A DNA stretch of 64,000 bases from an uncultured Corynebacterium sp. (lineage in GTDB: Bacteria; Actinomycetota; Actinomycetes; Mycobacteriales; Mycobacteriaceae): assembly GCF_946222835.1 (NCBI RefSeq), contig NZ_CAMIHD010000005.1, forward strand, positions 1 through 64,000, written 5' to 3'. The translations under genes and the position numbers were made by a program. How positions within the stretch are numbered: position 1 is the stretch's first letter; each line of letters starts with the position of its first letter. Shown one piece after another: positions 8,806 to 18,500 of this stretch. Under the pieces are notes generated by a model. That model was not told where the DNA came from and did no database searches. It saw only the letters and a list, made by a program, of their open reading frames with translations.

Positions 8806-9669
8806 GTGGCTGACGTTGATCCCTATCCCCCATTCCAGGAATACGCACATCCCGAACGCCTCGTGTCTGCACCGTGGCTGTCCGCACGCCTAGGCATAAA
8901 AGGCCTGCGCGTTATTGAGGTGGATGAAGACTCGCTCCTCTATGACATTGGCCATATCCCCACCGCCACCCGCATTAACTTCCGCACGGAACTGCTTAGC
9001 CCACTTACCCGTGATTTCATCGACGGAGAAGAATTCACTTCCCTAATGCGAGAAAAGGGCATTAATGCCGACGATACGATTGTTCTTTATGGCGATAAGT
9101 CCAATTGGTGGGCTGCCTACGCCCTGTGGGTATTTACCCTCTTCGGGCACAAGGACGTTCGCCTGCTCGATGGCGGCCGCAATGCGTGGATGGCCGAGGA
9201 ACGCGATACATCTTTCATGGTTCCAGACTTCCCAGCATCCGAATATCCCGAGGTAAGCCGCGATGACTCTGCGCTCCGTGCCTTTGTGGACCAAGTCCGC
9301 GATTCCGAAGGAACGCTCGTTGATACCCGTTCCCCTGAAGAGTTTGCCGGCGAGGCCACCGAGCATGATCCCAATGGCGATTCCGCCTACGGCACCACCA
9401 TGCGCCACGGCCATATTCCCGGCGCCATCAACCTCGAGTGGGACCGTTCTAATTATCCCAATTCCTGCTTCCGCTCAGCCGAGGAGCTTAAGGTCAACTA
9501 CGGAATGTTGGAGCCTGAATCCACAACTATCCTCTATTCCCACGTGGGCGCGCAGGCCGCGCATACGTGGTTTGTGTTGACGCATCTTTTGGGATTCACA
9601 AAGACGCAGGTCTACGATGGTTCGTGGTCTGAGTGGGGCAATATGGTGAAAATGCCGATTGAGCGTTAA
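8806..9669 (+). CDS. Rhodanese-like sulfurtransferase homologue lacking the active-site cysteine
   Basis: 287 residues with two rhodanese domains, N-terminal about 20-140 and C-terminal about 160-285, as in SseA/CysA-type thiosulfate sulfurtransferases. The C-terminal domain usually carries YCRIGERSSHTW with the persulfide-forming Cys. Here the segment reads YSHVGAQAAHTW: Ser245 replaces the Cys and the substrate-binding Arg residues are gone, so classic sulfur transfer is unlikely. The GTG at 8806 fits an AAAGGCAGG ribosome-binding site. The gene lies directly upstream of accBC, as in other corynebacteria. Confidence 0.85.
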   Translation: MADVDPYPPFQEYAHPERLVSAPWLSARLGIKGLRVIEVDEDSLLYDIGHIPTATRINFRTELLSPLTRDFIDGEEFTSLMREKGINADDTIVLYGDKSNWWAAYALWVFTLFGHKDVRLLDGGRNAWMAEERDTSFMVPDFPASEYPEVSRDDSALRAFVDQVRDSEGTLVDTRSPEEFAGEATEHDPNGDSAYGTTMRHGHIPGAINLEWDRSNYPNSCFRSAEELKVNYGMLEPESTTILYSHVGAQAAHTWFVLTHLLGFTKTQVYDGSWSEWGNMVKMPIER

Positions 9670-9689
9670 CTTTTTCGGTTTCGCCACAT

Positions 9690-9724
9690 AAACCCATATC
9701 CGGCAGGGATGTGGGTTTATTTTT
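9690..9724 (+). terminator. Terminator after the rhodanese-like gene
   Basis: Stem 9690-9701 with 9707-9718 (12 bp, one G-T pair), 5-nt loop and a following ATTTTT. It insulates accBC from upstream transcription. Confidence 0.85.
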
Positions 9725-9825
9725 GCCCAAAAACATCCCCACTCACGTGCGTGAAAATTAACTCATGCTTTTGTGTGCAAGAATAGATTGCGTATTTAAC
9801 CTAGTGTGTTCAGGAGGTTGCTGCC

Positions 9826-11589
9826 GTGGCAGTAGAAACCAAAAAGATCTCTAAGGTTCTCGTGGCGAACCGCGGTGAGATCGCCGTTCGCGTAATTCGC
9901 GCGGCCCGTGACGCTGGCATTGCCTCCGTCGCCGTCTACGCCGAGCCAGACGCCCAGGCGCCTTTCGCCTCGCTTGCCGACGAAGCCTTTGCCCTCGGCG
10001 GCACCACTTCTGCCGAGTCCTACCTGGTCTTTGACAAGATTCTGGATGCCGCAGAAAAATCCGGCGCCGATGCCATCCATCCCGGCTATGGCTTCTTGTC
10101 TGAAAACGCCGACTTTGCCCAAGCCGTCATCGACGCCGGCCTGACTTGGATTGGCCCCTCCCCCGAGTCCATCCGTGACTTGGGAGATAAGGTCACCGCG
10201 CGGCACATCGCCGAGCGCGCCGAGGCCCCTATGGCCCCAGGTACCAAGGATCCGGTAGACAGCGCAGATGAAGTGCAGTCCTTCGCCATGGAATACGGCC
10301 TCCCCGTGGCCATCAAGGCGGCCTTTGGCGGCGGCGGCCGCGGCATGAAGGTAGCCTACTCCGCAGAGGAAATCCCCGAGCTCTTTGAATCCGCCACCCG
10401 CGAGGCTACCTCCGCTTTCGGTCGCGGCGAGTGCTTCGTGGAGCGCTATCTAGACCGCGCCCGCCACGTGGAAGCCCAGGTACTGGCGGATAAGCACGGC
10501 AACGTAATCGTCGTCGGCACGCGCGATTGCTCCCTGCAGCGCCGCTTCCAAAAGCTGGTGGAGGAGGCCCCGGCTCCCTTCCTCACCGATGAGCAACGCG
10601 CCTCCATCCACGAGTCCGCCAAGCGCATCTGCCGCGAGGCCGGCTACTACGGCGCCGGCACCGTTGAGTACCTGGTGGGCGCCGATGGCCTCATTTCCTT
10701 CCTAGAGGTCAATACTCGCCTGCAGGTGGAGCACCCAGTCTCCGAGGAAACCACCGGTCTCGACCTGGTACGCGAGCAGTTCCGCATCGCTGAGGGCCAC
10801 GAGCTCTCCTTGCAAGAAGACCCCACCCCGCGCGGCCATGCATTCGAGTTCCGTATCAATGGCGAGGATGCCGCTGCAAACTTCATGCCGGCTCCTGGCA
10901 CCATCGTGAAGTACTCCGAACCAGCTGGTCCGGGCGTGCGCGTGGATTCCGGCGTCGTCCAAGGCTCGGTCATTGGTGGCCAGTTCGATTCCATGCTGGC
11001 CAAGCTCATCGTCTGGGGGCCAGACCGTGAGACCGCGCTGCGCCGCTCCGCCCGCGCCCTATCCGAGTACACGGTTGAGGGCCTGCCCACCGTTATCCCG
11101 TTTGACCAGGCTATCGTTGCTGACCCAGCTTTTACCGCAGAAGACGGCAACTTCGGTGTCTACACCAAGTGGATCGAAGAAGAATGGGATAACCAGCTTC
11201 CCGCCCACGATGACTCCACCGATGCCGAGGCTGCCGAGGCAGAGCCCTCCCAGGTACACACCGTGGAGATCGACGGCCGCCGCATTGAGGTAGCCCTTCC
11301 CGCGTCCTTCGGCATCAACGGCGCCCCACGGAAAAAGAAAAAGCGCAAGGGCTCCGGTGCCAAGGCCGCCGTTTCCGGCGATGCCGTAACCTCTCCCATG
11401 CAGGGCACGGTCATCAAGGTCAACGTGGAAGAGAGCCAAGAAGTCGCCGAAGGCGAGGTCCTCCTCGTGCTCGAGGCCATGAAGATGGAAAACCCTGTCA
11501 AGGCCCATAAGGCCGGCACCGTTACCGGTCTAGCGGTAGAAGCAGGCGCTTCTACCACCAAGGGAAGCGTGCTACTGGAAATCAAATAG
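9826..11589 (+). CDS. accBC: Acyl-CoA carboxylase biotin carboxylase/biotin carrier subunit
   Basis: 587-residue alpha subunit that carboxylates its own biotin with ATP and bicarbonate, for AccD. The biotin carboxylase domain (1-450) starts with KVLVANRGEIAVRVIRAA and carries the ATP-grasp loop FGGGGRGMKVAY (about 168) and EVNTRLQVEHPVSEETTG (about 295). A basic, Lys-rich linker (about 500-515) precedes the biotinyl domain (520-587), in which LEAMKMEN bears the biotinylated lysine. The GTG start has a perfect AGGAGG 8 nt upstream. Complete and of usual length. Confidence 0.96.
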   Translation: MAVETKKISKVLVANRGEIAVRVIRAARDAGIASVAVYAEPDAQAPFASLADEAFALGGTTSAESYLVFDKILDAAEKSGADAIHPGYGFLSENADFAQAVIDAGLTWIGPSPESIRDLGDKVTARHIAERAEAPMAPGTKDPVDSADEVQSFAMEYGLPVAIKAAFGGGGRGMKVAYSAEEIPELFESATREATSAFGRGECFVERYLDRARHVEAQVLADKHGNVIVVGTRDCSLQRRFQKLVEEAPAPFLTDEQRASIHESAKRICREAGYYGAGTVEYLVGADGLISFLEVNTRLQVEHPVSEETTGLDLVREQFRIAEGHELSLQEDPTPRGHAFEFRINGEDAAANFMPAPGTIVKYSEPAGPGVRVDSGVVQGSVIGGQFDSMLAKLIVWGPDRETALRRSARALSEYTVEGLPTVIPFDQAIVADPAFTAEDGNFGVYTKWIEEEWDNQLPAHDDSTDAEAAEAEPSQVHTVEIDGRRIEVALPASFGINGAPRKKKKRKGSGAKAAVSGDAVTSPMQGTVIKVNVEESQEVAEGEVLLVLEAMKMENPVKAHKAGTVTGLAVEAGASTTKGSVLLEIK

Positions 11590-11612
11590 CACGCACCGCT
11601 AGCCTTGGAAGA

Positions 11613-12056
11613 ATGACTGCTTCTTCCCTCGGCGTGCGCTTGGCCAAGGAAGAGGATCGCGACTATCTCGCGGGCCTCTTCCCTTCTTATATCTCTGAAT
11701 GGTCCCCCATCGTGGACGGCGGTGTTCTCGCCTTGCCCATGTCCGCGAACGAGGATCCCACCGTTGCTCCCCGCGGCGCTGCGCTCCTGCGCTACTACCC
11801 CGCCGCTGACAAAGGCCCAGCTTTCCTTGGGGATCCCTCGGCCCACCCGCTTGACGACGCCGCCTGGCTCACCCCCTTCGACCCCGAGGACATCCCCGAG
11901 CTCGTCGTCGCCACCGACGATCCAGCCGCCCGCACCCTACTCATCAGCAACGCCATCGACCTCGCGGCCGAGCAGACCGCTCCCGGTATCTCTTCGGCCA
12001 CGCCCCTACCTGGTTTCGAGGAGCTTGCCCCGAGCAAATTCTTCCGCCGCTTTTAG
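11613..12056 (+). CDS. Hypothetical protein (147 aa)
   Basis: Not recognised. It is a cytoplasmic, acidic, Pro- and Asp-rich protein with no signal peptide or membrane segment. The first 35 residues (RLAKEEDRDYLAGLFPSYI) could form the first helix of a GNAT acetyltransferase, but no acetyl-CoA loop follows. It begins 23 nt after accBC and 39 nt before the ABC ATPase gene, so it may be co-transcribed with both. Confidence 0.65.
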   Translation: MTASSLGVRLAKEEDRDYLAGLFPSYISEWSPIVDGGVLALPMSANEDPTVAPRGAALLRYYPAADKGPAFLGDPSAHPLDDAAWLTPFDPEDIPELVVATDDPAARTLLISNAIDLAAEQTAPGISSATPLPGFEELAPSKFFRRF

Positions 12057-12095
12057 CCCCCTTGGGCCAGCCGCCTGTCTGCTAACCTGGCAACG

Positions 12096-12677
12096 ATGTT
12101 GACAATAGATGCAGACTACGGACATTCCGCCGCCTTGGGGCGCCTCAATCGCAGCTTTGATGTCGGTCGCGTATACGGCCTGAAAGGCCCCAACGGTGCC
12201 GGCAAATCTACACTGCTGCAAACTTTAGGCGGCGAGCTTTCCCCGCTGGAGGGCACCGTTTCCATCGACGGCGCCGCGCCCGGTAGCGCTGCGGCAGCTG
12301 GTTCCGTTGTCTCTGTCGGGGACCCAGTCTTCCTCCCCGATCTCACCGTGGGTGAGCACTTTAGGGTGCTATCCCGCCGCTCCGGCGTAAACTTTGCCGA
12401 GGTCCATGAGCTCTGGGGCATCGACGACGCCATCCGGAACTCCGCTGTCAGCAGCCTTTCTTCTGGCCAGCGCCAGCGCGTCTACCTCGCAGCCCAGCTT
12501 TATCAGCCGGCCAAAGCCCTGCTTATCGACGAACCCGAGCGCCACCTCGACCACACCTGGACCGCCTTCTTGGCCGAGGAGCTACGCCACCTGGCAGCCA
12601 ATGGCCGCTGTGTGGTACTCGCTTCCCATTCTCCGGCTATCTTCGATGCCTGCGACGAAGTGGTGGATATTTCATGA
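12096..12677 (+). CDS. ABC transporter ATP-binding protein (short)
   Basis: 193-residue ATPase. Walker A GPNGAGKST is near residue 33, the signature LSSGQRQRV near 122, and Walker B ALLIDEPERHLD near 143, with an ASH switch histidine near 181. It is shorter than most ABC ATPases. Its stop overlaps the start of the next membrane gene by 4 nt (ATGA), so the two form one exporter. The substrate is unknown. Confidence 0.88.
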   Translation: MLTIDADYGHSAALGRLNRSFDVGRVYGLKGPNGAGKSTLLQTLGGELSPLEGTVSIDGAAPGSAAAAGSVVSVGDPVFLPDLTVGEHFRVLSRRSGVNFAEVHELWGIDDAIRNSAVSSLSSGQRQRVYLAAQLYQPAKALLIDEPERHLDHTWTAFLAEELRHLAANGRCVVLASHSPAIFDACDEVVDIS

Positions 12678-13696
12678 AACTTCTCTCCACAGCCTCCTCA
12701 GCCATCTATTACGCCTTCATCGCGGCACTTATCGCGAGCGTCAGTGTCTACGCTTGGCACAATGCCGCAGAGCTTCTACCTTCGCTAGCGCAGCGCACGG
12801 CCGCTGCTCTGCCCGCAACCGCAATCATTGGCGCCGGAATCGGCTCGCTCGCTCTCATGGTTCTCCTCGAGGCGCTCTACCCGCTGCGCAGCCTTTCGCT
12901 CGGGCGTTGGGTCTATGCGGATAGGCCACGGGGGCGCATGGGAGGCATCGATAAGCTGTCTATTGCCCAGCTCGCCGGCGTGAGCCTTCTAGGTCTTGCC
13001 CTGTGCACGTCACTGCACCTTCCGTTCTATGCGGCGATAACCCTACCCCTGCTGCGGCTTGCCCTTGGCTGGCGATCCTTCGAACTCGCCTCGCTCCTTC
13101 GCGCGGGCCGCACCCGTGCCATCGGCTCGTCCTCCTTTGGGCTACTGGATTCTGAGGTCTCTGCCGATGCCATCGCCTCCCAATCCGCTCGCCTGCGCCC
13201 GCGCTCGCATGCCACGGCTTCGCTCAGTCTCCTCTTTGCTCGGCGCCTATATCGCCGGTGGTACATTCCCCTCGGGGCGATCGCCGTCATGGGACTGACC
13301 CTAGCGCTAGCACCACAGCTCGGCAGCCTTGCGCTCATTGGATTCGCTGCCGCATGGACCATTGTCGGCGCCGCTACCGGCCGCGCCGCCTCCTTCGGCC
13401 GCATCATCGATGGCGCCTGGCCCGACTGGGGGCTGCCTTTGGCCGCTTCCGCAGGTGCCGCTGTTCTTGGCACCACCTTCATCGCCGTCGTGTGGAAGCT
13501 GTCTCTATTCACGCTCGCAGCGTGTTGTGTGGGCCTTACCTACGCCGCCTTTAAGCGCTCCCGCCCCGCGCGCGTGACCACCATGAATATCATCGATACC
13601 GGTGGCTTCGGCGCCTCCTTCTCTCCCGAGGTCTTCGGCTACTTTATACGCGGTGGCTATGGCATTGCTGCCATCGCAGTAGCCCTTTTCCTCTAG
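12674..13696 (+). CDS. Multi-pass membrane protein, partner of the ABC ATPase
   Basis: 340 residues with about seven to eight hydrophobic segments (around 12-32, 45-70, 95-130, 195-250, 265-300, 320-340) and no known permease signature. An Arg-rich cytoplasmic loop lies near 150-185. The translational coupling to the ATPase (ATGA overlap) is the main evidence that it is the permease. A perfect terminator follows. Confidence 0.75.
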   Translation: MKLLSTASSAIYYAFIAALIASVSVYAWHNAAELLPSLAQRTAAALPATAIIGAGIGSLALMVLLEALYPLRSLSLGRWVYADRPRGRMGGIDKLSIAQLAGVSLLGLALCTSLHLPFYAAITLPLLRLALGWRSFELASLLRAGRTRAIGSSSFGLLDSEVSADAIASQSARLRPRSHATASLSLLFARRLYRRWYIPLGAIAVMGLTLALAPQLGSLALIGFAAAWTIVGAATGRAASFGRIIDGAWPDWGLPLAASAGAAVLGTTFIAVVWKLSLFTLAACCVGLTYAAFKRSRPARVTTMNIIDTGGFGASFSPEVFGYFIRGGYGIAAIAVALFL

Positions 13697-13711
13697 TCTC
13701 CCCGCATCAAC

Positions 13712-13753
13712 ACCCCAGGTATGTCACTGCTTTAAGTCACACATACCTGGGGT
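13712..13753 (+). terminator. Terminator after the ABC operon
   Basis: A perfect 13-bp inverted repeat (13712-13724 and 13741-13753) followed by TTCTTTG. It separates this operon from the GntR gene. Confidence 0.85.
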
Positions 13754-13799
13754 TTCTTTGAGAGCTCATTTTGTATTACAACTAGCAATACAGATTGTG

Positions 13800-13812
13800 T
13801 TACTATAAGTAA
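13800..13812. promoter_or_regulatory. Operator-like palindrome upstream of the GntR gene
   Basis: TTACTATAAGTAA is a perfect palindrome with a 3-nt centre. A second, imperfect repeat (GTATT near 13772, AATAC near 13787) lies just upstream. Both sit 25-65 nt before the ATG of a YtrA-type regulator, where such repressors usually bind their own promoter. The TATAAG inside the palindrome could be the -10 box. Confidence 0.45.
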
Positions 13813-13837
13813 TGCAGAAAAAGATTGGAGGTGACAG

Positions 13838-14215
13838 ATGTTTATTAACCTCAACCCCGAATCTGACGTCCCTGTCTTCCAACAAATTCACGATGAAATC
13901 GTCGTGGCTATCGCTCGCGGCCAGCTTTCTGATGGCGACAAGCTAGATCCCGTCCGCCGCGTTGCCAAGGATATAGGCATTAACCCTGCCACTGTGAAGA
14001 AGGCATACGACCTCTTGGTTTCCGAGGACCTCGTAGAAACCGCCGGCCGCTCCGGCTCCATCATCAGGCCTGGCGCTCGCACCGCCGCGCAAGAAAAACA
14101 ACTGGAAGAGCAATTAAGCCGCGTAGTCGCACTCGCCCGCGCACAGGGTTTTAGCCCAGATGAGCTACACGCTCGACTCAGCTCCACTCTCAATGACCTG
14201 GAAGTATCGTCATGA
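13838..14215 (+). CDS. GntR family (YtrA subfamily) regulator
   Basis: 125 residues. An N-terminal winged helix (about 8-72) has VFQQIHDEIVVAIARGQLSDGDKL and INPATVKKAYDLLVSEDLVE, typical of GntR. The C-terminal tail is a short helix of about 45 residues, as in the YtrA subfamily, which lacks a ligand domain and often controls ABC or membrane-protein operons. The ribosome-binding site is strong (GGAGGTGA). Its stop overlaps the next gene (ATGA), so it likely controls that membrane protein by autoregulation. Confidence 0.88.
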   Translation: MFINLNPESDVPVFQQIHDEIVVAIARGQLSDGDKLDPVRRVAKDIGINPATVKKAYDLLVSEDLVETAGRSGSIIRPGARTAAQEKQLEEQLSRVVALARAQGFSPDELHARLSSTLNDLEVSS

Positions 14216-15336
14216 TTTTCACACTTATAATGGCCACCACGACCCTTGTTATCACCTGGATTATGGCCCAAACACCTTCCCTGGCCTCGCCCGGCACACC
14301 GCTCGGTGTGCGCGTGCCCAAGGACTACCTTTCCGATCCTGCAGTTGCCTCCGCCCTCGCCGGATTCAAGGTACGCACGTGGACCTGCGGCATCGCGGCA
14401 ACGGTCCTTTCACTCTTTGTCTGGAAACTGCCGCTCTTAGCCGCCGTACCTTCCCTCGTTGTGACAATCGGTGGCATGTGGGCCTACATCTCCCAGCGTC
14501 GCCGCATCATCGCCACTAAAAAGGCGGGCGGCTGGTTCGATGAGGTGGAGACCAGCATCGCTGCCCGTATTTCGACCAAAGCTCTTGATTCACCCGAATT
14601 CCGCGGTATCCCTACACCGACCTTTCCGTGGGTAACCATGCTCGCTTCCTTGTTGTGCATCGCGGCCGGTGCCATCATCGTCGCTTCCCACTGGTCCGCC
14701 ATTCCTGACCCCGTTCCCGTGCACTGGAATGAATCCATGGAGGCAGACAATTGGAGCGACAAATCAATCGGGAGCGTGTTTTTCTCCTCATTCGTCGCTT
14801 TAGCATTGCTGGGCCTATTTGCCATTATCTGCTCTTTTATCGCACATAGTGAGTTATCCCCACGCTCTGAGCGCAACATTAAAGCTCGTGTGCGCAACGA
14901 AGCAAACCTCGCCCTAACTAACACCGGAATGGGAGTACTTACTCTGCTCATCAGCGCCGGGATGGCCTTCATGCAGGTAACCAGCCCTATCCCGCACTAT
15001 CAACGCTTCCACAGCGCCGCGATCATCACAATGTTGATTCTCGCCATTGGTGGCAGCATCGGCCTAGTTGTATTTATTCTCTACAAGCAATCCCGGTTAT
15101 CCGAGCAATTGCGCGGCATTCACTTCGCTGATCAAGAAAAAGAATCACCGGACAATGACCATCTCTATAAGTGGGGCGTCATGTATTACAACCCGGATGA
15201 TCCGGCGGTACTGGTGGACAAGCGCTTCGGTACGGGAATGTCGTTTAACTTTGCCCGGTGGCAGGCCAAAGTCTTTTTCGGCCTCGTGATACTCATCTTG
15301 GTCGGCTCGTTAGCATTGCCCGTCATCCTTGGTTAA
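14212..15336 (+). CDS. DUF1648/DUF5808 membrane protein
   Basis: 374 residues with about seven membrane segments. The segment SAIPDPVPVHWNESMEADNW (about 163-182) is the loop typical of DUF1648, found in SdpI-type membrane proteins. The C-terminal KWGVMYYNPDDPAVLVDKRFG segment with a further membrane helix resembles DUF5808. SdpI-type proteins can give immunity or sense peptides, but no role is proven here. Coupled to the GntR gene by a 4-nt overlap. Confidence 0.8.
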   Translation: MIFTLIMATTTLVITWIMAQTPSLASPGTPLGVRVPKDYLSDPAVASALAGFKVRTWTCGIAATVLSLFVWKLPLLAAVPSLVVTIGGMWAYISQRRRIIATKKAGGWFDEVETSIAARISTKALDSPEFRGIPTPTFPWVTMLASLLCIAAGAIIVASHWSAIPDPVPVHWNESMEADNWSDKSIGSVFFSSFVALALLGLFAIICSFIAHSELSPRSERNIKARVRNEANLALTNTGMGVLTLLISAGMAFMQVTSPIPHYQRFHSAAIITMLILAIGGSIGLVVFILYKQSRLSEQLRGIHFADQEKESPDNDHLYKWGVMYYNPDDPAVLVDKRFGTGMSFNFARWQAKVFFGLVILILVGSLALPVILG

Positions 15337-15359
15337 GGCAAGCCTCCGCCATCATCGCG

Positions 15360-15435
15360 AATCAACGATTTCGTCCATCTAGAGCAACGATTTCGTCGAC
15401 GGTTTTGGTCATTTGGATGGACGAAATCGTTGATT
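15360..15435. repeat. 20-bp perfect inverted repeat with an internal third copy
   Basis: Arms 15360-15379 and 15416-15435 are perfectly complementary over 20 bp. The core motif CAACGATTTCGTC also occurs a third time as a direct copy at 15385-15397, inside the loop. The repeat lies in a 175-bp gap between the convergent DUF1648 and pyc genes. It may be a dispersed palindromic element or an attenuator-like structure. It is not followed by a T-run. Confidence 0.8.
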
Positions 15436-15456
15436 TTCACCACAGCTAGACACCAC

Positions 15457-15499
15457 AACGCCCCGCACCCTGGAGATTGCTCGAGGGAAGCGGGGCGTT
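15457..15499. terminator. Likely bidirectional terminator between the DUF1648 gene and pyc
   Basis: Stem AACGCCCCGC (15457-15466) pairs perfectly with GCGGGGCGTT (15490-15499). The 23-nt loop contains a smaller CCCT/AGGG pairing. The gap holds only this and the palindromic repeat just upstream. Confidence 0.65.
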
Positions 15500-15511
15500 T
15501 GAGTGTGCTGA

Positions 15512-18500
15512 TTAGTTGATTACGGCAATGAGGTCGCCGCCTTCAACCTTGGTGGCCTGGCCGATGGCCACGCGCTCGACCACGCCATCCTTGGTGGCGG
15601 AGATGGACGCTTCCATCTTCATCGCCTCGATGACGGCGATTTGGTCGCCGGCCTTTACCTTATCGCCAGGCTTGGCGGTCGGGTTGACCACACCAGCAAA
15701 TGGTGCGGCGACGTGGCCCTCGTTGGAGGGGTCAGCCTTTTCTACGGTGGCGACGGTGGACTCGGCGTTCTCATCGCGGACCTTCATCGGGCGAATCTGG
15801 CCGTTGACATTGAGAACGACGTTGCGCATGCCCTTCTCGTCCGGCTCACCCACGGCGTCGAGACGCACCACGACCTGCTTGAGGTCAGCGCGATCGGTGG
15901 AGCCTTCTGGGAAATAGTGGACTACCTTTTCTTCGCCTTCAGTCAGACCGTAGAAGAAGGTGGTATCCGTAAGTGCTTCGGTATTGCCGTACTTACGACG
16001 GAACTCATTGAACTCCTCGAACTGCTTCGGGAAAAGCAGGCGGTTCAGGCTAGCGCGGCGTTCATCCGAATTATCGGACTCGAGGTGTGGCTGCTCCTCA
16101 GCAGGAACTTCGCTGATTTGGGCGCCGGTTTCCTCGCGACCATCGAGCACCTTATCGCGCAGTTCCGGCCAACCACCAGGAGGGGTACCGAGCTGTCCGC
16201 GGAGGAACTGGTTAACCGAGTCCGGAATATCAAACTTCGTCGGGTTAGCGGCGAAGTCTGCAGGATCTACGCCCGCGCCAACAAGGTGCAGGGCAAGGTC
16301 ACCTACAACCTTGGAAGACGGGGTGACCTTGGTCGGACGGCCCAGCATCTCATTGACCGCAGCATAGGTGTCCTCAATGATCTCGAAGCGGTCCGCCAGG
16401 CCAAGGGCAACGGCTTGGGCACGCAGATTGGACAGCTGACCGCCCGGAATCTCGTGCTTGTACACGCGGCCGGTGGGGCCAGGGATACCGTTCTCGAACG
16501 GGGCGTAGAGCTGGCGCACGGCCTCCCAATACGGCTCTAGATCGGAAACCGCCTGCAGGTCGATGCCGGTATCGCGGTTGGACTGGGAGAAAGCCGCAAT
16601 AAGCGCCGACAGCGATGGCTGCGAGGTGGTTCCTGCCAGCGGCGCGGAGGCGCCGTCGACAATATCAGCGCCGGACAATGCGGCCGCATAGTAAGTAGCC
16701 ATCTGACCACCGGCGGTATCGTGCGTGTGCACGTGAACCGGCAGATCGAATTCCTTGCGCAGCGCCATGACCAGCTTGGAAGCGGCCTCAGGGCGAAGCA
16801 GACCCGCCATATCCTTGATGGCGAGGATATGGGCGCCGGACTCCACAATCTGCTCGGCCAGCTTGAGGTAATAATCCAGTGTGTACAAGTTCTCCTTCGG
16901 CGAGGAAAGGTCGCCGGAGTATGCCATGGCCACCTCAGCAACGGTGGTATTGGTCTCCAGGACGGCATCGATGGCGGGGCGCATCTGGGAGACGTCGTTA
17001 AGTGCATCAAAGATGCGGAAGACATCGACGCCCGACTTAGCTGCTTCTTGGACGAAGCCGCGGCAGACCGAATCCGGGTATGGGGTATAGCCCACGGTAT
17101 TGCGGCCGCGCAGGAGCATCTGGATATTCTGGTTCGGCATAGCCTCACGCAGCATGTCTAGGCGCACCCAGGGGTCCTCGTGGAGGAAGCGCATGGCGAC
17201 GTCATAAGTCGCACCGCCCCAAGCCTCAACGGAGAAGAGGTTCGGAGTCATGCGCGCTACGGCCTCGGCCGCAGAAACCAAAGCAGTGCCACGAACGCGG
17301 GTGGCCAGCAGGGACTGGTGGGCGTCGCGGAAGGTGGTATCCGTAACCATCAGCGCATTCTGCTGGCGGATCTTTTCTGCCCACTTCTGTGGTCCAAACT
17401 CGAGCAGATCATCGCGGGAACCGCGCGGTAGCGGCTCAGAAGAGTCGAGCTCGGGGAGCTTGTCAAAGGGACGCAGTGCCGTCGGGCGCTTACCGTTGGG
17501 CTTATTAACTGTGGTCTCCGCGATGTATTCGAGGATTCGACCAGACTCATCGACGGCAGGCGGCGCCTTGAGGAGGTGCGGGTGCGCGTTGATGAAGCCG
17601 GTGTCCACACGGGTCTGAGTGAAGTCCGGCTCACGCAACAGGGCGCGCAAAAAGCCGATATTGGTGGCCACACCGGAGACGTGGAACTCGTTGAGCGCGC
17701 GCTGGGCGCGCTGCACGGCCTGCTCGAAATTGACGCCGCGGCAGGTCATCTTTACCAGCAAAGAGTCAAAGTTCGGCGAGACCTCTGCACCCACAGAAGT
17801 TGCACCGTCCAAACGCACACCAGCGCCACCCGGCGAACGATACGCGGTCAGCGTACCGGTATCCGGGCGGAAGCCGTTATTGGGATCCTCGGTGGTGATG
17901 CGGCACTGCAGGGCAGATCCGGTGATGGAAATCTTGTCTTGGGCGAGGTGAATATCCTCCAGCGAGGCACCGGCCGCAATATTCATCTGGGCCTTCACGA
18001 TGTCGACGCCGGTGATTTCCTCGGTCACGGTGTGCTCCACCTGCACACGCGGGTTCATCTCGATAAAGACGTGGTTGCCGCGCTCATCCACAAGGAATTC
18101 CACGGTACCCGCGCCCTCATAGTTGATGTGCTGGCAGAACTTCACCGCATCCTGGCAGATGCGGTCACGCAGCTCTGGGTCCAGCGTCGGCGCCGGCGCA
18201 ATCTCTACCACCTTCTGGTGGCGGCGCTGCACCGAGCAGTCACGCTCGAAGAGGTGCACCACATTGCCCTGGCTATCGGCCAGAATCTGGACCTCAATGT
18301 GCTGTGGCTTAATGACCGCGGTCTCGAGATACACACTGCCATCACCGAAGGCTGCTTCTGCCTCACGAGAAGCCTCGGCCGCCTTTTCGCGCAGCTGGTC
18401 CTCGGATTCCACGAAGCGCATGCCGCGCCCGCCGCCACCGGCAACGGCCTTAACGAATACCGGGAAATTGAAATCCTTGGAGTATTCCACCAGCTTATCG

